This document shows, piece after piece, positions 37,913-46,884 of a stretch of 49,087 nucleotides of DNA. The stretch is from contig NZ_JAOASO010000071.1 of assembly GCF_030158645.1 (NCBI RefSeq), forward strand, positions 1-49,087, read 5' to 3'. The notes under the pieces were generated by a model. It saw only the letters and a program-made list of their open reading frames with translations. It was not told the origin of the DNA and did not search any database. Position 1 is the stretch's first letter. Each line of letters begins with the position of its first letter. The position numbers and the translations under genes were made by a program. This stretch comes from Hydrogenophaga sp. GTDB taxonomy: Bacteria; Pseudomonadota; Gammaproteobacteria; Burkholderiales; Burkholderiaceae_C.

Positions 37913-37931
37913 ACACGGCATGGGGCCGTGT
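37913..37931 (-). promoter_or_regulatory. Hairpin between tRNA-Leu and nuoA
   Basis: A perfect 7-bp stem (ACACGGC / GCCGTGT) with a 5-base loop lies 11 bases after the tRNA 3' end and 17 bases before the nuoA ATG. No T-run follows on the minus strand, so it is not an intrinsic terminator. It could cap the 5' end of the nuo mRNA left after tRNA processing. Confidence 0.5.
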
Positions 37932-37942
37932 TGTCCAAAGAT

Positions 37943-38027
37943 TGGTGCCGACGGCGAGACTCGAACTCGCACAGCTTTCGCCACTACCCCCTCAAGATAG
38001 CGTGTCTACCAATTTCACCACGTCGGC
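37943..38027 (-). tRNA. tRNA-Leu, anticodon GAG
   Basis: The minus strand folds as an 85-base class II tRNA. The acceptor stem is GCCGACG / CGTCGGC with an encoded ACCA end, the anticodon stem is CTATC / GGTAG with loop TTGAGGG (anticodon GAG), and there is a T-arm containing GTTCGAGTC. The sequence closely follows bacterial tRNA-Leu(GAG), with a short variable arm. It lies between secG and nuoA on the same strand, a conserved Burkholderiales position. Confidence 0.96.
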
Positions 38028-38041
38028 TGGTCTGCGTTGCT

Positions 38042-38064
38042 GGCTCACGAGGTCTGTGTGAGCC
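38042..38064 (-). other. Hairpin just upstream of tRNA-Leu
   Basis: A perfect 7-bp inverted repeat GGCTCAC / GTGAGCC with a 9-base loop ends 15 bases before the tRNA 5' end. There is no T-run. The 155-base gap between secG and the tRNA also holds a CCCTCT / AGAGGG hairpin (38100-38115). These may be RNA-processing structures between secG mRNA and the tRNA. I see no convincing sigma-70 promoter in this gap. Confidence 0.4.
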
Positions 38065-38182
38065 TTGCTGACAAGCATTGGAGTTTACCCTGAAACCACC
38101 CCTCTTTTGAGAGGGAGCGGGCCTTTTTCAACACCAATGGAAGATGCTTGGGCACGCCGGTGGAAGCCGGGTGCCCCCAAGC

Positions 38183-38578
38183 TCATTTCGCCGGGATTTG
38201 CGCCGGGCCCGTGGGCGCCGGCGTGGCTGCGGCGGGCGCGGGGACGGCACCCGGAATCTGCTGCGAGGCGTCGGCGGGCTGGGCGGGGGTCACCACGCCT
38301 TCAAGCACGCTGCCGGAGCTGGGCGCCACAGTGCGCAGGTTGCCAAAATAGGCCAGACCCAAGGTGCAGCCCAGGAACACCGCAGCCAGCACCGCGGTGG
38401 AGCGCGACATGAAGTTCGCCCCACCCGAGGCACCGAACAAACTGGCCGAGCCGGCACCGCCGCCGCCAAAGGCCGCACCGGCGTCGGCACCCTTGCCGTG
38501 CTGCATGAGGATCAGGCCAATCATGGTCAGGGCTGAGAGGATCTGCACGGCCAGCAGGATGGTCAACACAACGTTCAT
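38183..38578 (-). CDS. secG: Protein-export membrane protein SecG
   Basis: A 131-residue auxiliary subunit of the SecYEG translocon. Two membrane helices flank the conserved cytoplasmic loop: about 3-23 (VVLTILLAVQILSALTMIGL) and 60-78. Between them are LMQHGKGADAGAAFG and the GGGGAGSASLFG strings typical of SecG. The C-terminal 40 residues are Pro/Ala-rich and not conserved. It lies downstream of tpiA by 51 bases, as in most Proteobacteria. Confidence 0.95.
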   Translation of the reverse strand: MNVVLTILLAVQILSALTMIGLILMQHGKGADAGAAFGGGGAGSASLFGASGGANFMSRSTAVLAAVFLGCTLGLAYFGNLRTVAPSSGSVLEGVVTPAQPADASQQIPGAVPAPAAATPAPTGPAQIPAK

Positions 38579-38629
38579 TTTTTACTCCGGGATCACAGTT
38601 GTCGATGCGCTTGAAAAAGCGCGAAAAGG

Positions 38630-39376
38630 TCAATGGGCCGAGGCCACGATTTGAAGGAAGTCGGCGGCCTTGAGCGACGCGCCGCCAATGAGTCCCCCGT
38701 CGATATCGGGCTGGGCCAGCAGGCTGGCGGCGTTCGCTGCGTTCATGCTGCCGCCGTACAGGATGTGCACACGCTCGGGGTGCTGGGTCGCTGCGGCCAG
38801 CTGGGCCCGCAGCACAGCATGCACCTGCTGGGCCTGATCGGGCGACGCGGTCTTGCCGGTGCCGATGGCCCAGACGGGCTCGTAAGCCACCACGATTTCG
38901 CTGGTGCAATGCGCCACGGCATGGATGACCGCGGCCAGTTGGCGCTTCACCACAACTTCGGTCTGACCCGCCTCACGCTCGGCCAGGGTCTCACCCACAC
39001 AAACAATGGGGGTGATGCCGTGGGCCAGTGCCAGCCTGGCCTTCTCGGCCACCAGCAAGTCGGTCTCGCCGTGGTACTGGCGTCGCTCGGAATGGCCAAC
39101 GATCGCATAGCGGCAGGCAAAGTCCTTGAGCATGGTCGCCGACACCTCACCGGTGTAGGCGCCCTGCTCGTGGCTGGACACATCTTGAGCACCCCAGGCA
39201 ATCGCGCTGCCCGTCAGCTGCGACTGCAGTTGCGCCAGGTAGGGCGCCGGCACGCACAGGGCCATGTCGGCCGCTGGCGTCTTGCCATCCAAACCGTCGA
39301 GCATGGCCCTCACCAGGGCGGCGTTGGCGGCCAGCGAGCCGTTCATTTTCCAGTTGCCTGCGATCAGTGGTTTCAT
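38630..39376 (-). CDS. tpiA: Triose-phosphate isomerase
   Basis: A 248-residue TIM-barrel enzyme interconverting dihydroxyacetone phosphate and glyceraldehyde 3-phosphate. Active-site residues are present: Asn8 and Lys10 (GNWKMNG), His95 (IVGHSERR) and Glu166 ([11 protein letters not shown]). The phosphate loop [11 protein letters not shown] is near the C-terminus. It is 13 bases after the quinone oxidoreductase gene and followed by secG. Confidence 0.97.
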   Translation of the reverse strand: MKPLIAGNWKMNGSLAANAALVRAMLDGLDGKTPAADMALCVPAPYLAQLQSQLTGSAIAWGAQDVSSHEQGAYTGEVSATMLKDFACRYAIVGHSERRQYHGETDLLVAEKARLALAHGITPIVCVGETLAEREAGQTEVVVKRQLAAVIHAVAHCTSEIVVAYEPVWAIGTGKTASPDQAQQVHAVLRAQLAAATQHPERVHILYGGSMNAANAASLLAQPDIDGGLIGGASLKAADFLQIVASAH

Positions 39377-39389
39377 GTCAGAGATGTCG

Positions 39390-40379
39390 TCATGCCCAGG
39401 TCAGGACGAGCTTGCCGATGTGGCGGTTGGACTCCATGAGCGTGTGCGCTGCAGCCGCTTCGCTGGCGGGGAACACCTGATGGATCACCGGCTTGATCTG
39501 CCCCTGGGCCAGCAGCGGCCAGACGCGATCGCGCAGCGCTTGCGCAATGGCGGTCTTGAAGGCGATCGGGCGCGGACGCAAGGTCGAACCGGTGATGGTC
39601 AGGCGCTTGCGCAGCACCATGCCGGCGTTGAACTCGGCCTTCACTCCACCCTGCACCGCGATGATGACCAGCCGGCCGTCTTCGGCCAGGCAATCGATCT
39701 CGCGCGCCACGTAGGCACCGGCCACCATGTCGAGCACGACATTGACGCCCTGCCCGCCGGTGAGGTCGGCCACGGCAGCCACGAAGTCCTGCGTCTTGTA
39801 GTTGATGGCGTGGTCGGCGCCAAGCGTCAGGCAAGCTGCGCACTTGTCGTCGCTGCCCGCGGTGGCGATGACGCGAGCGCCCAGGGCCTTGGCCATCTGG
39901 ATCGCGGTCACACCGATGCCGCTGGTGCCACCCTGGATCAACAGGGTTTCACCCGCTTGCAGACGCGCGCGGTCGAACACATTGCTCCACACGGTGAAGA
40001 AGGTCTCGGGCAGCGAGGCGGCAGCGATGTCATCCAGGCCCTCGGGCACGGGCAGGCACTGGCCCACGGGTGCCACGCACCACTCGGCGTAACCGCCGCC
40101 GGCCACCAGCGCGCACACGCGATCGCCCACCTTCAGGCCCGCGGCAGCCATGGCCACCTCGTCGCCCGAAGCAATCACGCCCGCCACTTCGAGGCCGGGA
40201 ATGTCGGAAGCGCCGGGCGGCACCGGGTAGTTGCCGGTGCGCTGCAGCACGTCGGGGCGGTTCACGCCCGACGCGCTGACGCGAATCAGCACCTCACCCG
40301 CAGCCGCCACCGGCACCGGGCGCACGCCGAGGCGCAGCACCTCGGGTCCACCGAAGCTGCTGATCTCGACCGCTTGCAT
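39390..40379 (-). CDS. NAD(P)H quinone oxidoreductase, zinc-independent MDR family (QOR type)
   Basis: A 329-residue medium-chain dehydrogenase/reductase of the quinone oxidoreductase/PIG3 type. An N-terminal GroES-like domain ([29 protein letters not shown]) precedes a Rossmann domain with the NADPH loop [19 protein letters not shown]. Zinc-binding Cys clusters are lacking. It reduces quinones or enones with NADPH; natural substrate unknown. ATG 40379 ([11 protein letters not shown]) is chosen; an in-frame GTG at 40394 overlaps the pnp stop by four bases and may be the real coupled start. Confidence 0.92.
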   Translation of the reverse strand: MQAVEISSFGGPEVLRLGVRPVPVAAAGEVLIRVSASGVNRPDVLQRTGNYPVPPGASDIPGLEVAGVIASGDEVAMAAAGLKVGDRVCALVAGGGYAEWCVAPVGQCLPVPEGLDDIAAASLPETFFTVWSNVFDRARLQAGETLLIQGGTSGIGVTAIQMAKALGARVIATAGSDDKCAACLTLGADHAINYKTQDFVAAVADLTGGQGVNVVLDMVAGAYVAREIDCLAEDGRLVIIAVQGGVKAEFNAGMVLRKRLTITGSTLRPRPIAFKTAIAQALRDRVWPLLAQGQIKPVIHQVFPASEAAAAHTLMESNRHIGKLVLTWA

Positions 40380-40390
40380 CACCGCCGGGA

Positions 40391-42517
40391 TCACGACTGG
40401 GGCTGCTGCTGCGGCTCGACCGCGTTGCGATCGGCCAGCGCCTTCATCGACAGCTTGACGCGACCTTTTTCGTCGGTCTCGAGCACCTTCACGCGAACGA
40501 TCTGGCCTTCGGTCAGATAGTCGGTGACGCGCTCGACGCGCTCGTGCGCGATCTGGCTGATGTGCAACAGACCATCCTTACCGGGCAGCAGGTTGATCAG
40601 GGCACCGAAGTCCAGGATCTTGGTGACCGGGCCTTCGTAGACCTTGCCCACTTCCACTTCGGCCGTGATCTGTTCGATGCGGCGCTTGGCCTCGTCGGCC
40701 TTGGCCGAGTCGGTCGACGCGATGGTGATGGTGCCGTCTTCGTCGATGTTGATCTGCGTGCCGGTCTCTTCGGTCAGTGCGCGAATCACGGCGCCGCCCT
40801 TGCCGATCACGTCGCGGATCTTCTCGGGGTTGATCTTCATGGTGAAGAGCTTGGGCGCGAAGTTGGAGACTTCGGTCTTGGCTTCGCCCATGGCTTCCTG
40901 CATCTTGCCCAGGATGTGCATGCGGGCTTCCTTGGCCTGGGCCAGCGCGACCTGCATGATTTCCTTGGTGATGCCCTGGATCTTGATGTCCATCTGCAGC
41001 GCCGAGATACCGTTGGTGGTGCCGGCGACCTTGAAGTCCATGTCGCCCAGGTGGTCTTCGTCACCCAGGATGTCGGTCAGCACGGCGAAGCGGTTGCCGT
41101 CCTTGATCAGGCCCATGGCGATGCCGGCCACGTGGGCCTTCATCGGCACGCCGGCGTCCATCAGCGCCAGGCAGCCGCCGCAGACCGATGCCATCGACGA
41201 GGAACCGTTGGACTCGGTGATTTCCGACACCACGCGCATGGTGTAGGGGAAGTCTTCCTTGCTGGGCAGCGCGGCGATCAGCGCGCGCTTGGCCAGGCGG
41301 CCGTGGCCGATTTCGCGGCGCTTCGGTGTACCGAAACGGCCGGCCTCACCGGTGGCGAAGGGAGGCATGTTGTAGTGCAGCATGAAGCGGTCTTCGAACT
41401 CGCCAGCCAGCGCGTCGATGCGCTGGGCGTCGCGGTCGGTACCCAGTGTGGCCACGACCAGCGCCTGCGTTTCACCGCGGGTGAACAGGGCCGAGCCGTG
41501 GGTGCGGGGCAGCACGCCGTTGCGGATTTCGATGGCGCGCACGGTGCGCGTGTCGCGGCCGTCAATGCGGGGCTCGCCGGCCAGGATCTGACCACGCACG
41601 ATCTTGGCTTCGATCTCGAACAGCAGGGCTTCGATGGCCACGCTGTCGAAGGCCACGCCTTCGGCTTTGAGTGCAGCGAACACGTCGGCGTATGCAGCAC
41701 GGCAAGCCTGGGTGCGGGCCTGCTTGTTGCGGATCTGGTAGGCGGCTTCGAGCTTGGCTTTGGCCAGGCCGTCGATCTTGGCGATCAGCGGCTCGTCCTT
41801 GGCGGGTGCTTGCCAGTCCCAGGCCGGCTTGCCAGCGTCGCGCACCAGCTCGTTGATGGCGGCAATGGCGATATTGCCCTGCTCATGGCCGAACACCACG
41901 GCGCCCAGCATGATTTCTTCGGACAGCTGGTCGGCTTCGGATTCCACCATCAGCACGGCGGACTCGGTGCCGGCGACCACGAGGTCCAGCTGGCTGTCTT
42001 TGAGCTGAGTCTGGCCGGGATTGAGGACGTACTGGCCATTCACGTAGCCCACGCGGGCAGCACCGATGGGGCCGTTGAACGGGATGCCGCTGACCGACAG
42101 GGCGGCCGAGGTGGCGATCATGGCGGCGATGTCGGCCTGCACTTCGGGGTTCAGGCTCACCACGTGCACGATCACCTGAACTTCGTTGTAGAAGCCTTCG
42201 GGGAACAGGGGGCGGATCGGGCGGTCGATCAGGCGGCAGGTCAGCGTTTCGAGTTCGCTCGGGCGGCCTTCGCGCTTGAAGAAGCTGCCGGGGATCTTGC
42301 CGGCGGCGTACGACTTCTCGGTGTAGTCCACGGTCAGCGGGAAGAAGTCCTGGCCGGCCTTGGCCTCGGTCTTGGCGACCACGGTGGCGAGCACCACGGT
42401 GTCGTCGATGTTGACCAGCACGGCGCCGGTGGCCTGGCGCGCGATTTCGCCGGTTTCCATGGTGACCGTGTGGGGGCCCCACTGGAAGGTCTTGGTGACT
42501 TTGTTGAACATGGTCAT
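40391..42517 (-). CDS. pnp: Polyribonucleotide nucleotidyltransferase (PNPase)
   Basis: A 708-residue 3'-to-5' phosphorolytic exoribonuclease, a core of the RNA degradosome. Two RNase PH-like domains are separated by an alpha-helical domain; the second carries [20 protein letters not shown] domain ([20 protein letters not shown]) and an S1 domain ([20 protein letters not shown]) finish the protein. The start MTMFNKVTK has AGGAG 7 bases upstream; Met at 42511 is less well placed. It follows rpsO as in most Proteobacteria. The 260-base leader holds RNA hairpins that suggest RNase III-dependent autocontrol. Confidence 0.97.
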   Translation of the reverse strand: MTMFNKVTKTFQWGPHTVTMETGEIARQATGAVLVNIDDTVVLATVVAKTEAKAGQDFFPLTVDYTEKSYAAGKIPGSFFKREGRPSELETLTCRLIDRPIRPLFPEGFYNEVQVIVHVVSLNPEVQADIAAMIATSAALSVSGIPFNGPIGAARVGYVNGQYVLNPGQTQLKDSQLDLVVAGTESAVLMVESEADQLSEEIMLGAVVFGHEQGNIAIAAINELVRDAGKPAWDWQAPAKDEPLIAKIDGLAKAKLEAAYQIRNKQARTQACRAAYADVFAALKAEGVAFDSVAIEALLFEIEAKIVRGQILAGEPRIDGRDTRTVRAIEIRNGVLPRTHGSALFTRGETQALVVATLGTDRDAQRIDALAGEFEDRFMLHYNMPPFATGEAGRFGTPKRREIGHGRLAKRALIAALPSKEDFPYTMRVVSEITESNGSSSMASVCGGCLALMDAGVPMKAHVAGIAMGLIKDGNRFAVLTDILGDEDHLGDMDFKVAGTTNGISALQMDIKIQGITKEIMQVALAQAKEARMHILGKMQEAMGEAKTEVSNFAPKLFTMKINPEKIRDVIGKGGAVIRALTEETGTQINIDEDGTITIASTDSAKADEAKRRIEQITAEVEVGKVYEGPVTKILDFGALINLLPGKDGLLHISQIAHERVERVTDYLTEGQIVRVKVLETDEKGRVKLSMKALADRNAVEPQQQPQS

Positions 42518-42538
42518 GGTTTATCTCCTGAATTTTTC

Positions 42539-42580
42539 TCCGCCACCCGGCGGAAAACACAGCGTGCGGCAAACCCGCAC
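42539..42580 (-). promoter_or_regulatory. Two stem-loops just before the pnp ribosome binding site
   Basis: TCCGCC / GGCGGA with a tetraloop (42539-42554) and GTGCGG / CCGCAC with a 5-base loop (42564-42580) lie in the pnp leader immediately upstream of the AGGAG. Both are perfect 6-bp stems, and neither has a following T-run. They could be contact sites for PNPase or barriers to ribosome loading. Confidence 0.45.
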
Positions 42581-42612
42581 AAAACCCGGAAACACAACCC
42601 AGAACACGATGC

Positions 42613-42664
42613 CATTCCAGATGGATTGAGTGTTTCGCCGTTGGCGCTCAACCCGCTTGGAATG
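42613..42664 (-). promoter_or_regulatory. Long leader hairpin of pnp mRNA, RNase III-type
   Basis: In the minus-strand RNA, CAUUCCA pairs with UGGAAUG and GGGUUGAG with CUCAAUCC. This gives an 18-position stem with two mismatches, capped by CGCC/GGCG with an AAC loop. It resembles the double-stranded leader of E. coli pnp, which is cut by RNase III and lets PNPase repress its own synthesis. The same function here is inference. Confidence 0.55.
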
Positions 42665-42718
42665 ACACAGCTTCGCTCTGTAATCAATGCTCCGGAATCA
42701 AAAAAGAGGTCAAAAAAG

Positions 42719-42757
42719 CAAAAAACGCCCGAGCCAGCGAACCAACTCAGGCGTTTT
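42719..42757 (-). terminator. Terminator/attenuator between rpsO and pnp
   Basis: On the minus strand AACGCC...GAG pairs with CTC...GGCGTT (one internal mismatch), followed by TTTTTT, GC and a second TTTTTT. It lies about 20 bases after the rpsO stop and should end most rpsO transcripts, with some read-through into pnp. Confidence 0.85.
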
Positions 42758-42777
42758 CTGTGTCAACCCGGGCTCAA

Positions 42778-43044
42778 TTACTTGCGCAGGCCCAGTTTGG
42801 CGATCAGCGCCACGTAACGCTGGGCGTCTTTGGACTTCAAATAGTCCAGCAGCTTGCGGCGGCGGCTCACCATGCGCAGCAGGCCGCGACGACCGTGGTG
42901 GTCTTTGGCGTGCGTCTTGAAGTGGGGGGTCAGTTCGTTGATGCGTGCGGTCAGGATGGCGACCTGCACTTCTGGGCTGCCGGTGTCATTGGCGGCACGG
43001 GCGTTGGCCGCGACGACTTCGGCTTTGATGGATTGGGCAATCAT
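42778..43044 (-). CDS. rpsO: 30S ribosomal protein S15
   Basis: An 88-residue small-subunit ribosomal protein that binds 16S rRNA early in assembly. Family strings are complete: [36 protein letters not shown] and [14 protein letters not shown]. An AAGGAAA lies upstream of the ATG. It precedes pnp, the standard order. Its promoter appears to lie at the end of the aminotransferase gene region. Confidence 0.98.
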   Translation of the reverse strand: MIAQSIKAEVVAANARAANDTGSPEVQVAILTARINELTPHFKTHAKDHHGRRGLLRMVSRRRKLLDYLKSKDAQRYVALIAKLGLRK

Positions 43045-43159
43045 GGAATTTCCTTGGGGTTACATGCGTCCCGGCGCAGCCAGTCGGCTCAAGGATTTGC
43101 TCCAGGGCCAGCCGCCGCATCGGGCGTGGGTATGCTGTCCTTTCGAACGGCAACCGCGA

Positions 43160-43165
43160 ATTATA
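43160..43165 (-). promoter_or_regulatory. Perfect -10 box of the rpsO promoter
   Basis: TATAAT on the minus strand, giving a transcript start near 43153 and a leader of about 108 bases before rpsO. The -35 region at the normal distance is poor (GCGGCA); a TTGACG lies only 10 bases upstream. The leader may carry the S15 autoregulatory structure, but I could not identify it. Confidence 0.55.
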
Positions 43166-43177
43166 GGCCAGAAGGCG

Positions 43178-44401
43178 TCAAGTGCCGCCACCCGGCTGGG
43201 CGGCGATCCAGCGGCGAAGGCGGGAGACGCCCTCTTCGAGCCGGTGGGTGTCGCGGCTGGCGAAGCACCAGCGCAGCCAGCCAGCCGCTTCCGGACTGAA
43301 AGCGCTGCCCGGGGCGAGTCCAATGCCCGCCTCGCGCACCAGCCGTTTGGCCACGTCCAGGCAGTCGTCATGGCCCTGCAGCGTGAAGAAGGCGTACATG
43401 CCGCCCAACGGTTCGGCGAGCGTCACGCCGGGCACGGCGCTCAGCAGCGGCACCAAGGTGTCGCGGCAGGTTTTGAGGTGGGCCACCAGCGCCGGTGTGA
43501 CCTCCGCGCCGCGCTGCAGCGCCACCGTGGCGCCGCGTTGCACAAAGACCGGAGCGCACGAGGTGTTGAACTCGATCAGCTTGCCCATCGCCGCGGTGAG
43601 CGCGGCGGGGAGCACCAGCCAGCCCAGGCGCCAGCCGGTCATGAGGAAACTTTTGGAAAAGCTGTGGGCCACGATGACGCGGTCGTCGGGCTCGGCCACG
43701 TCCAGAAAGCTGGGGGCCGAACCATTGGCGGTATCGCCCGCGTAATAAAGACGCTCGTAGACCTCGTCGGCCAGGATCCAGGTGCCGGTGCGCCGACAGT
43801 GCGCCAGGATGGTGGCTTGCTCCTCGCGGGTCAATGTCCAGCCGGTGGGGTTGTTGGGCGCGTTGACGATGAGCAAACGCGTGGCCGGTGTGATGGCTGA
43901 GAGCAGAGCGTCCGTGTCCAGCGCCCAGGCGCCAGCGCGCGGTCCGTCGGTCAGCACATGCAGCGGCACGCTTTTCACGTGGGCCCCCATGATCTGCGGC
44001 TGCGCCACCAGGTTGGGCCAGGCCGGCGTGACCACCACCACCTCATCGCCCGCCTCCACCAGCGCTTGCGACGCCAGCATCAGCCCGTTCACGCCGCCCG
44101 AGGTGACGGCGAGGCGGTCGATCCAGTGCGCAGCGCCGCGCCCGGGGTGCAGGCCATCGGTGTAGACCGCGATCGCTTCGCGCAACTCGGGCAGACCGAG
44201 GTTGTGCGCGTAGAAGGTTTCACCGGACTGCAGCGAGGCGATGGCGGCTTCGCGGATGAAGCCGGGCGTGACCTCGTCGCTCTCGCCAAACCAGAACTTG
44301 AGCACGTTGTCGCGGCCCAGGCCCTCATTGGCCACCTCGCGAATGCGGGAAGCTTCAAGGTTTTCAACGACGGGGCGCATGAAGGGAGCGTGTTGGGACA
44401 T
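43178..44401 (-). CDS. PLP-dependent aminotransferase, class I/II
   Basis: A 407-residue fold-type I aminotransferase. Visible are the substrate loop NAPNNPTG (180-187), the PLP Asp212 in ADEVYERLYY, the PLP Lys250 in SFSKSFLMTGW and Arg258. The N-terminus (FMRPVVENLEASRIREV) and overall pattern match the aspartate/aromatic-like aminotransferases of Burkholderiales, but the amino acid substrate cannot be decided. Its ATG overlaps the stop of the binding-protein gene by one base (TGATG), so the two are co-translated. Confidence 0.9.
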   Translation of the reverse strand: MSQHAPFMRPVVENLEASRIREVANEGLGRDNVLKFWFGESDEVTPGFIREAAIASLQSGETFYAHNLGLPELREAIAVYTDGLHPGRGAAHWIDRLAVTSGGVNGLMLASQALVEAGDEVVVVTPAWPNLVAQPQIMGAHVKSVPLHVLTDGPRAGAWALDTDALLSAITPATRLLIVNAPNNPTGWTLTREEQATILAHCRRTGTWILADEVYERLYYAGDTANGSAPSFLDVAEPDDRVIVAHSFSKSFLMTGWRLGWLVLPAALTAAMGKLIEFNTSCAPVFVQRGATVALQRGAEVTPALVAHLKTCRDTLVPLLSAVPGVTLAEPLGGMYAFFTLQGHDDCLDVAKRLVREAGIGLAPGSAFSPEAAGWLRWCFASRDTHRLEEGVSRLRRWIAAQPGGGT

Positions 44402-45696
44402 CAGGGTCGGACCATGTTGCAGCGGTGGGGCTGTTCGGCTTGCTGGGGTGCCAGGTTGCGGATGACGCGAAAGCCGTAGCCCGAGCCTTCGACGTCGAAT
44501 TGGGCGCCGGCTGCGCCCTGGCGCTCCATCACGGCCACCGCCAGCGGCTGCTGGAACTGGTGATCGGCGGCGCGCATGCGGGCCGTCTGGCCTGCCAGCG
44601 TGACCTCGGCTTTCTCCAGTTGGGCCGCCACGCTGGCGGCGTTGACCGGGCCGATGGCACCCGCGCGCTCGAGGGCCTGCGCCAGCGACTCGATCATGAG
44701 TTGCATGCGCATGTGCACGTAGTCGTCGGCGGGGTTGGGGAACCGCTGGCGGAACGACTGGTAGAAGGCCTCGGACTCGCGCGTGGGCACGTTGGGGAAC
44801 CAGTCGGCCACGGCGATCACCTTGCCGATGCCGGCCTCGCCCATGGCCGCCGGAGCACCCAGCGCGTTGCCGTAGAAGGTGTAGAAGCTGCCGTCAAAGC
44901 CCACCTCGCGCGCGGCCTTCACCAGCAGCGTGAGGTCGTTGCCCCAGTTGCCGGTGAGCACGGACTGCGCGCCACTGGCCTTGATCTTGGCGGCATAGGG
45001 CAGAAAGTCTTTGACGCGCGCCATGGGATGCAGTTCTTCGCCGACGATCCTCACATCGGGGCGTTGCGCCGCCAGCTGGTTGCGACCCTCACGCAGCACG
45101 GCCTGGCCGAAGCTGTAGTCCTGGCCGATCAGGTAGACGCTCTTGAGCTGCTTGTCTTCGCGCAGCACGCTCATGAGCGCGCTCATGCGCATGTCGGCGT
45201 GGGCGTCAAAACGAAAATGCCAGTAACTGCACTTCTCGTTGGTCAGCGCCGGGTCCACCGCCGAGTAATTGAGGAACAGCATCTGGCGCGCCGGCTCGCG
45301 CTCGTTGTGTTTGTTGATCGCTTCGATCAGCGCGCTGGCCGCGGCCGACGAGTTGCCCTGCGCGATGATGGTGATGTCGCGGTCCACGGCCGAGCGCAAT
45401 GCCGACAAAGCCTCTTCGGTCTGGCCCTTGCTGTCGAACCGTTCGATCAGCAGCGGGCGGTTGCCGCCGGGCAGTTTCACGCCGCCGCGGGCATTCACGC
45501 GCTCGGTGGCCCAGACCAGATTGCGGTACACGGCTTCGCCGGTGTTGGCGATCGGGCCGGAGAGGCCTTCGATCAGAGCGATGCGGATGGGAGACGGCGC
45601 CTGGGCAGACACCGACGGCGCGACAAGGACAGCGCCCAAGACAGCAACCAGCACGCGCCGGCGCACGGACCAAAATGAATCGAGCATGCTTTTCAT
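44401..45696 (-). CDS. Periplasmic branched-chain amino-acid-type ABC substrate-binding protein
   Basis: A 431-residue type I periplasmic binding protein (Peripla_BP_6/LivK-like). A Sec signal peptide covers about 1-31 (VLVAVLGAVLVAPSVSA, then QA). It begins with PIRIALIEGLSGPIANTGEA, typical of LivK-like proteins that bind amino acids, amides or aromatic acids, and continues with YLIGQDYSFGQAVL and VADWFPNVPT. No permease or ATPase genes are near, so it is an orphan receptor here. It lies 26 bases after tsaD and is coupled to the aminotransferase. The start (MKSMLDSFW) lacks a clear Shine-Dalgarno; MLDSFW three codons later is possible. Confidence 0.88.
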   Translation of the reverse strand: MKSMLDSFWSVRRRVLVAVLGAVLVAPSVSAQAPSPIRIALIEGLSGPIANTGEAVYRNLVWATERVNARGGVKLPGGNRPLLIERFDSKGQTEEALSALRSAVDRDITIIAQGNSSAAASALIEAINKHNEREPARQMLFLNYSAVDPALTNEKCSYWHFRFDAHADMRMSALMSVLREDKQLKSVYLIGQDYSFGQAVLREGRNQLAAQRPDVRIVGEELHPMARVKDFLPYAAKIKASGAQSVLTGNWGNDLTLLVKAAREVGFDGSFYTFYGNALGAPAAMGEAGIGKVIAVADWFPNVPTRESEAFYQSFRQRFPNPADDYVHMRMQLMIESLAQALERAGAIGPVNAASVAAQLEKAEVTLAGQTARMRAADHQFQQPLAVAVMERQGAAGAQFDVEGSGYGFRVIRNLAPQQAEQPHRCNMVRP

Positions 45697-45722
45697 GAGA
45701 TGAATGCGTTCGGCCAAGGCCG

Positions 45723-46817
45723 TCAGGAAGCCATGGTCAGATCGGCCAGGGGCCAACGCGGCTTCACATCGAAGCTGTAGCCCTGGCCCTCGGCCGCATC
45801 GAGTTGAACCAGACCGGCCTGCACCCGCATGCCGCCGGCCAGCGCGATCATGGCGCCGTTGTCGGTGCACAGGTGCAGCTCGGGGTAGTGCACGCGCACG
45901 CCGGCCTTGGCGCAGGCAGCGCCCAATTGCTCGCGCAGCAGTGTGTTGGCTCCCACGCCGCCGGCCACCACCAGGCGGCGCAGGCCACTCTGGCGCACCG
46001 CCGCCATGGACTTTTTCACCAGCACCTCGACGATGGCGGCCTGCACGCTGGCGGCCACATCGGCCTTTTGCTGCGGCGTGAGCGGGTCGGCCAGGTGCAG
46101 CGTGGCCGGGCCATCCAGACTGGCGTGGGCCAGCCGTTTCACTTGGGTCAGAACAGCGGTTTTGAGGCCGGCGAAGGAAAAATCGAGATCGCCGCTGTGC
46201 AGCAGTGGGCGCGGAAACTTGTACGCCAAGGGGTCGCCCTGCAGCGCCAGCCGCGCCAGCGCCGGGCCACCCGGGTAGCCCAGGCCGAGCAGCTTGGCCG
46301 ACTTGTCGAAGGCCTCGCCCGCTGCGTCGTCGATGGTTTCGCCCAGCAAGGTGTAGCGCCCCACCCCGTCCACCCGCATCAGCTGGCTGTGTCCGCCTGA
46401 GACGAGCAAGGCCACAAACGGGAACTCCGGCGGGTCGGCGCTCAGAAATGGCGAGAGCAAATGCCCCTCGAGGTGGTGCACGCCGATCACCGGTTTGCCC
46501 AGCGCAAACCCCAGCGCGCAGGCCACGCCCGACCCCACCAGCAGCGCGCCGGCCAGTCCCGGACCCCGCGTATAAGCCACCGCATCCACCGCCGACAGCG
46601 GCAGGCCGGCCTGCGCCAGCGCTGCGTCGGTGAGTGGCAACACCCGGCGGATGTGGTCGCGGCTGGCGAGCTCGGGCACAACGCCACCGAAGGCGCGGTG
46701 CATCTCGATCTGGCTGTGCAGCGCATCGCCCAGCAGCCTCGGCGTCTGGCCGCCGCTGGCGTCGACCAGAGCGACGCCGGTTTCGTCGCAAGACGACTCG
46801 ATTCCCAAAATCAGCAT
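45723..46817 (-). CDS. tsaD: tRNA N6-adenosine threonylcarbamoyltransferase
   Basis: A 364-residue ASKHA-fold enzyme that, with TsaB and TsaE, transfers threonylcarbamoyl to A37 of ANN-decoding tRNAs (t6A). Motifs: [17 protein letters not shown] at the start, the metal-binding HHLEGH (His115, His119), [28 protein letters not shown] and [10 protein letters not shown]. The start is the conserved MLILGIES; the 69 codons upstream belong to the divergent region. It is divergent from the nitrate regulator and heads a group with the binding protein and aminotransferase. Confidence 0.97.
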   Translation of the reverse strand: MLILGIESSCDETGVALVDASGGQTPRLLGDALHSQIEMHRAFGGVVPELASRDHIRRVLPLTDAALAQAGLPLSAVDAVAYTRGPGLAGALLVGSGVACALGFALGKPVIGVHHLEGHLLSPFLSADPPEFPFVALLVSGGHSQLMRVDGVGRYTLLGETIDDAAGEAFDKSAKLLGLGYPGGPALARLALQGDPLAYKFPRPLLHSGDLDFSFAGLKTAVLTQVKRLAHASLDGPATLHLADPLTPQQKADVAASVQAAIVEVLVKKSMAAVRQSGLRRLVVAGGVGANTLLREQLGAACAKAGVRVHYPELHLCTDNGAMIALAGGMRVQAGLVQLDAAEGQGYSFDVKPRWPLADLTMAS

Positions 46818-46884
46818 GCGGCGAGTGTACGGGCGGCATGTTTGTTGCTCATGATCGCGGGATGCTTGCAACGACCCCACACAC

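Noticed and set aside
37914..37916. GTG as the nuoA start
   Set aside because: It lies within a stable hairpin and would make NuoA 7 residues longer than its normal 119.
38100..38115. CCCTCT / AGAGGG hairpin as the secG terminator
   Set aside because: On the minus strand the sequence after the stem is GGTGGTTTC, not a T-run, so intrinsic termination is not supported.
46301..46320. ACTTGTCGAAGGCC as a second copy of the REP-like repeat
   Set aside because: It lies in the conserved [10 protein letters not shown] region of tsaD and is explained by protein coding.
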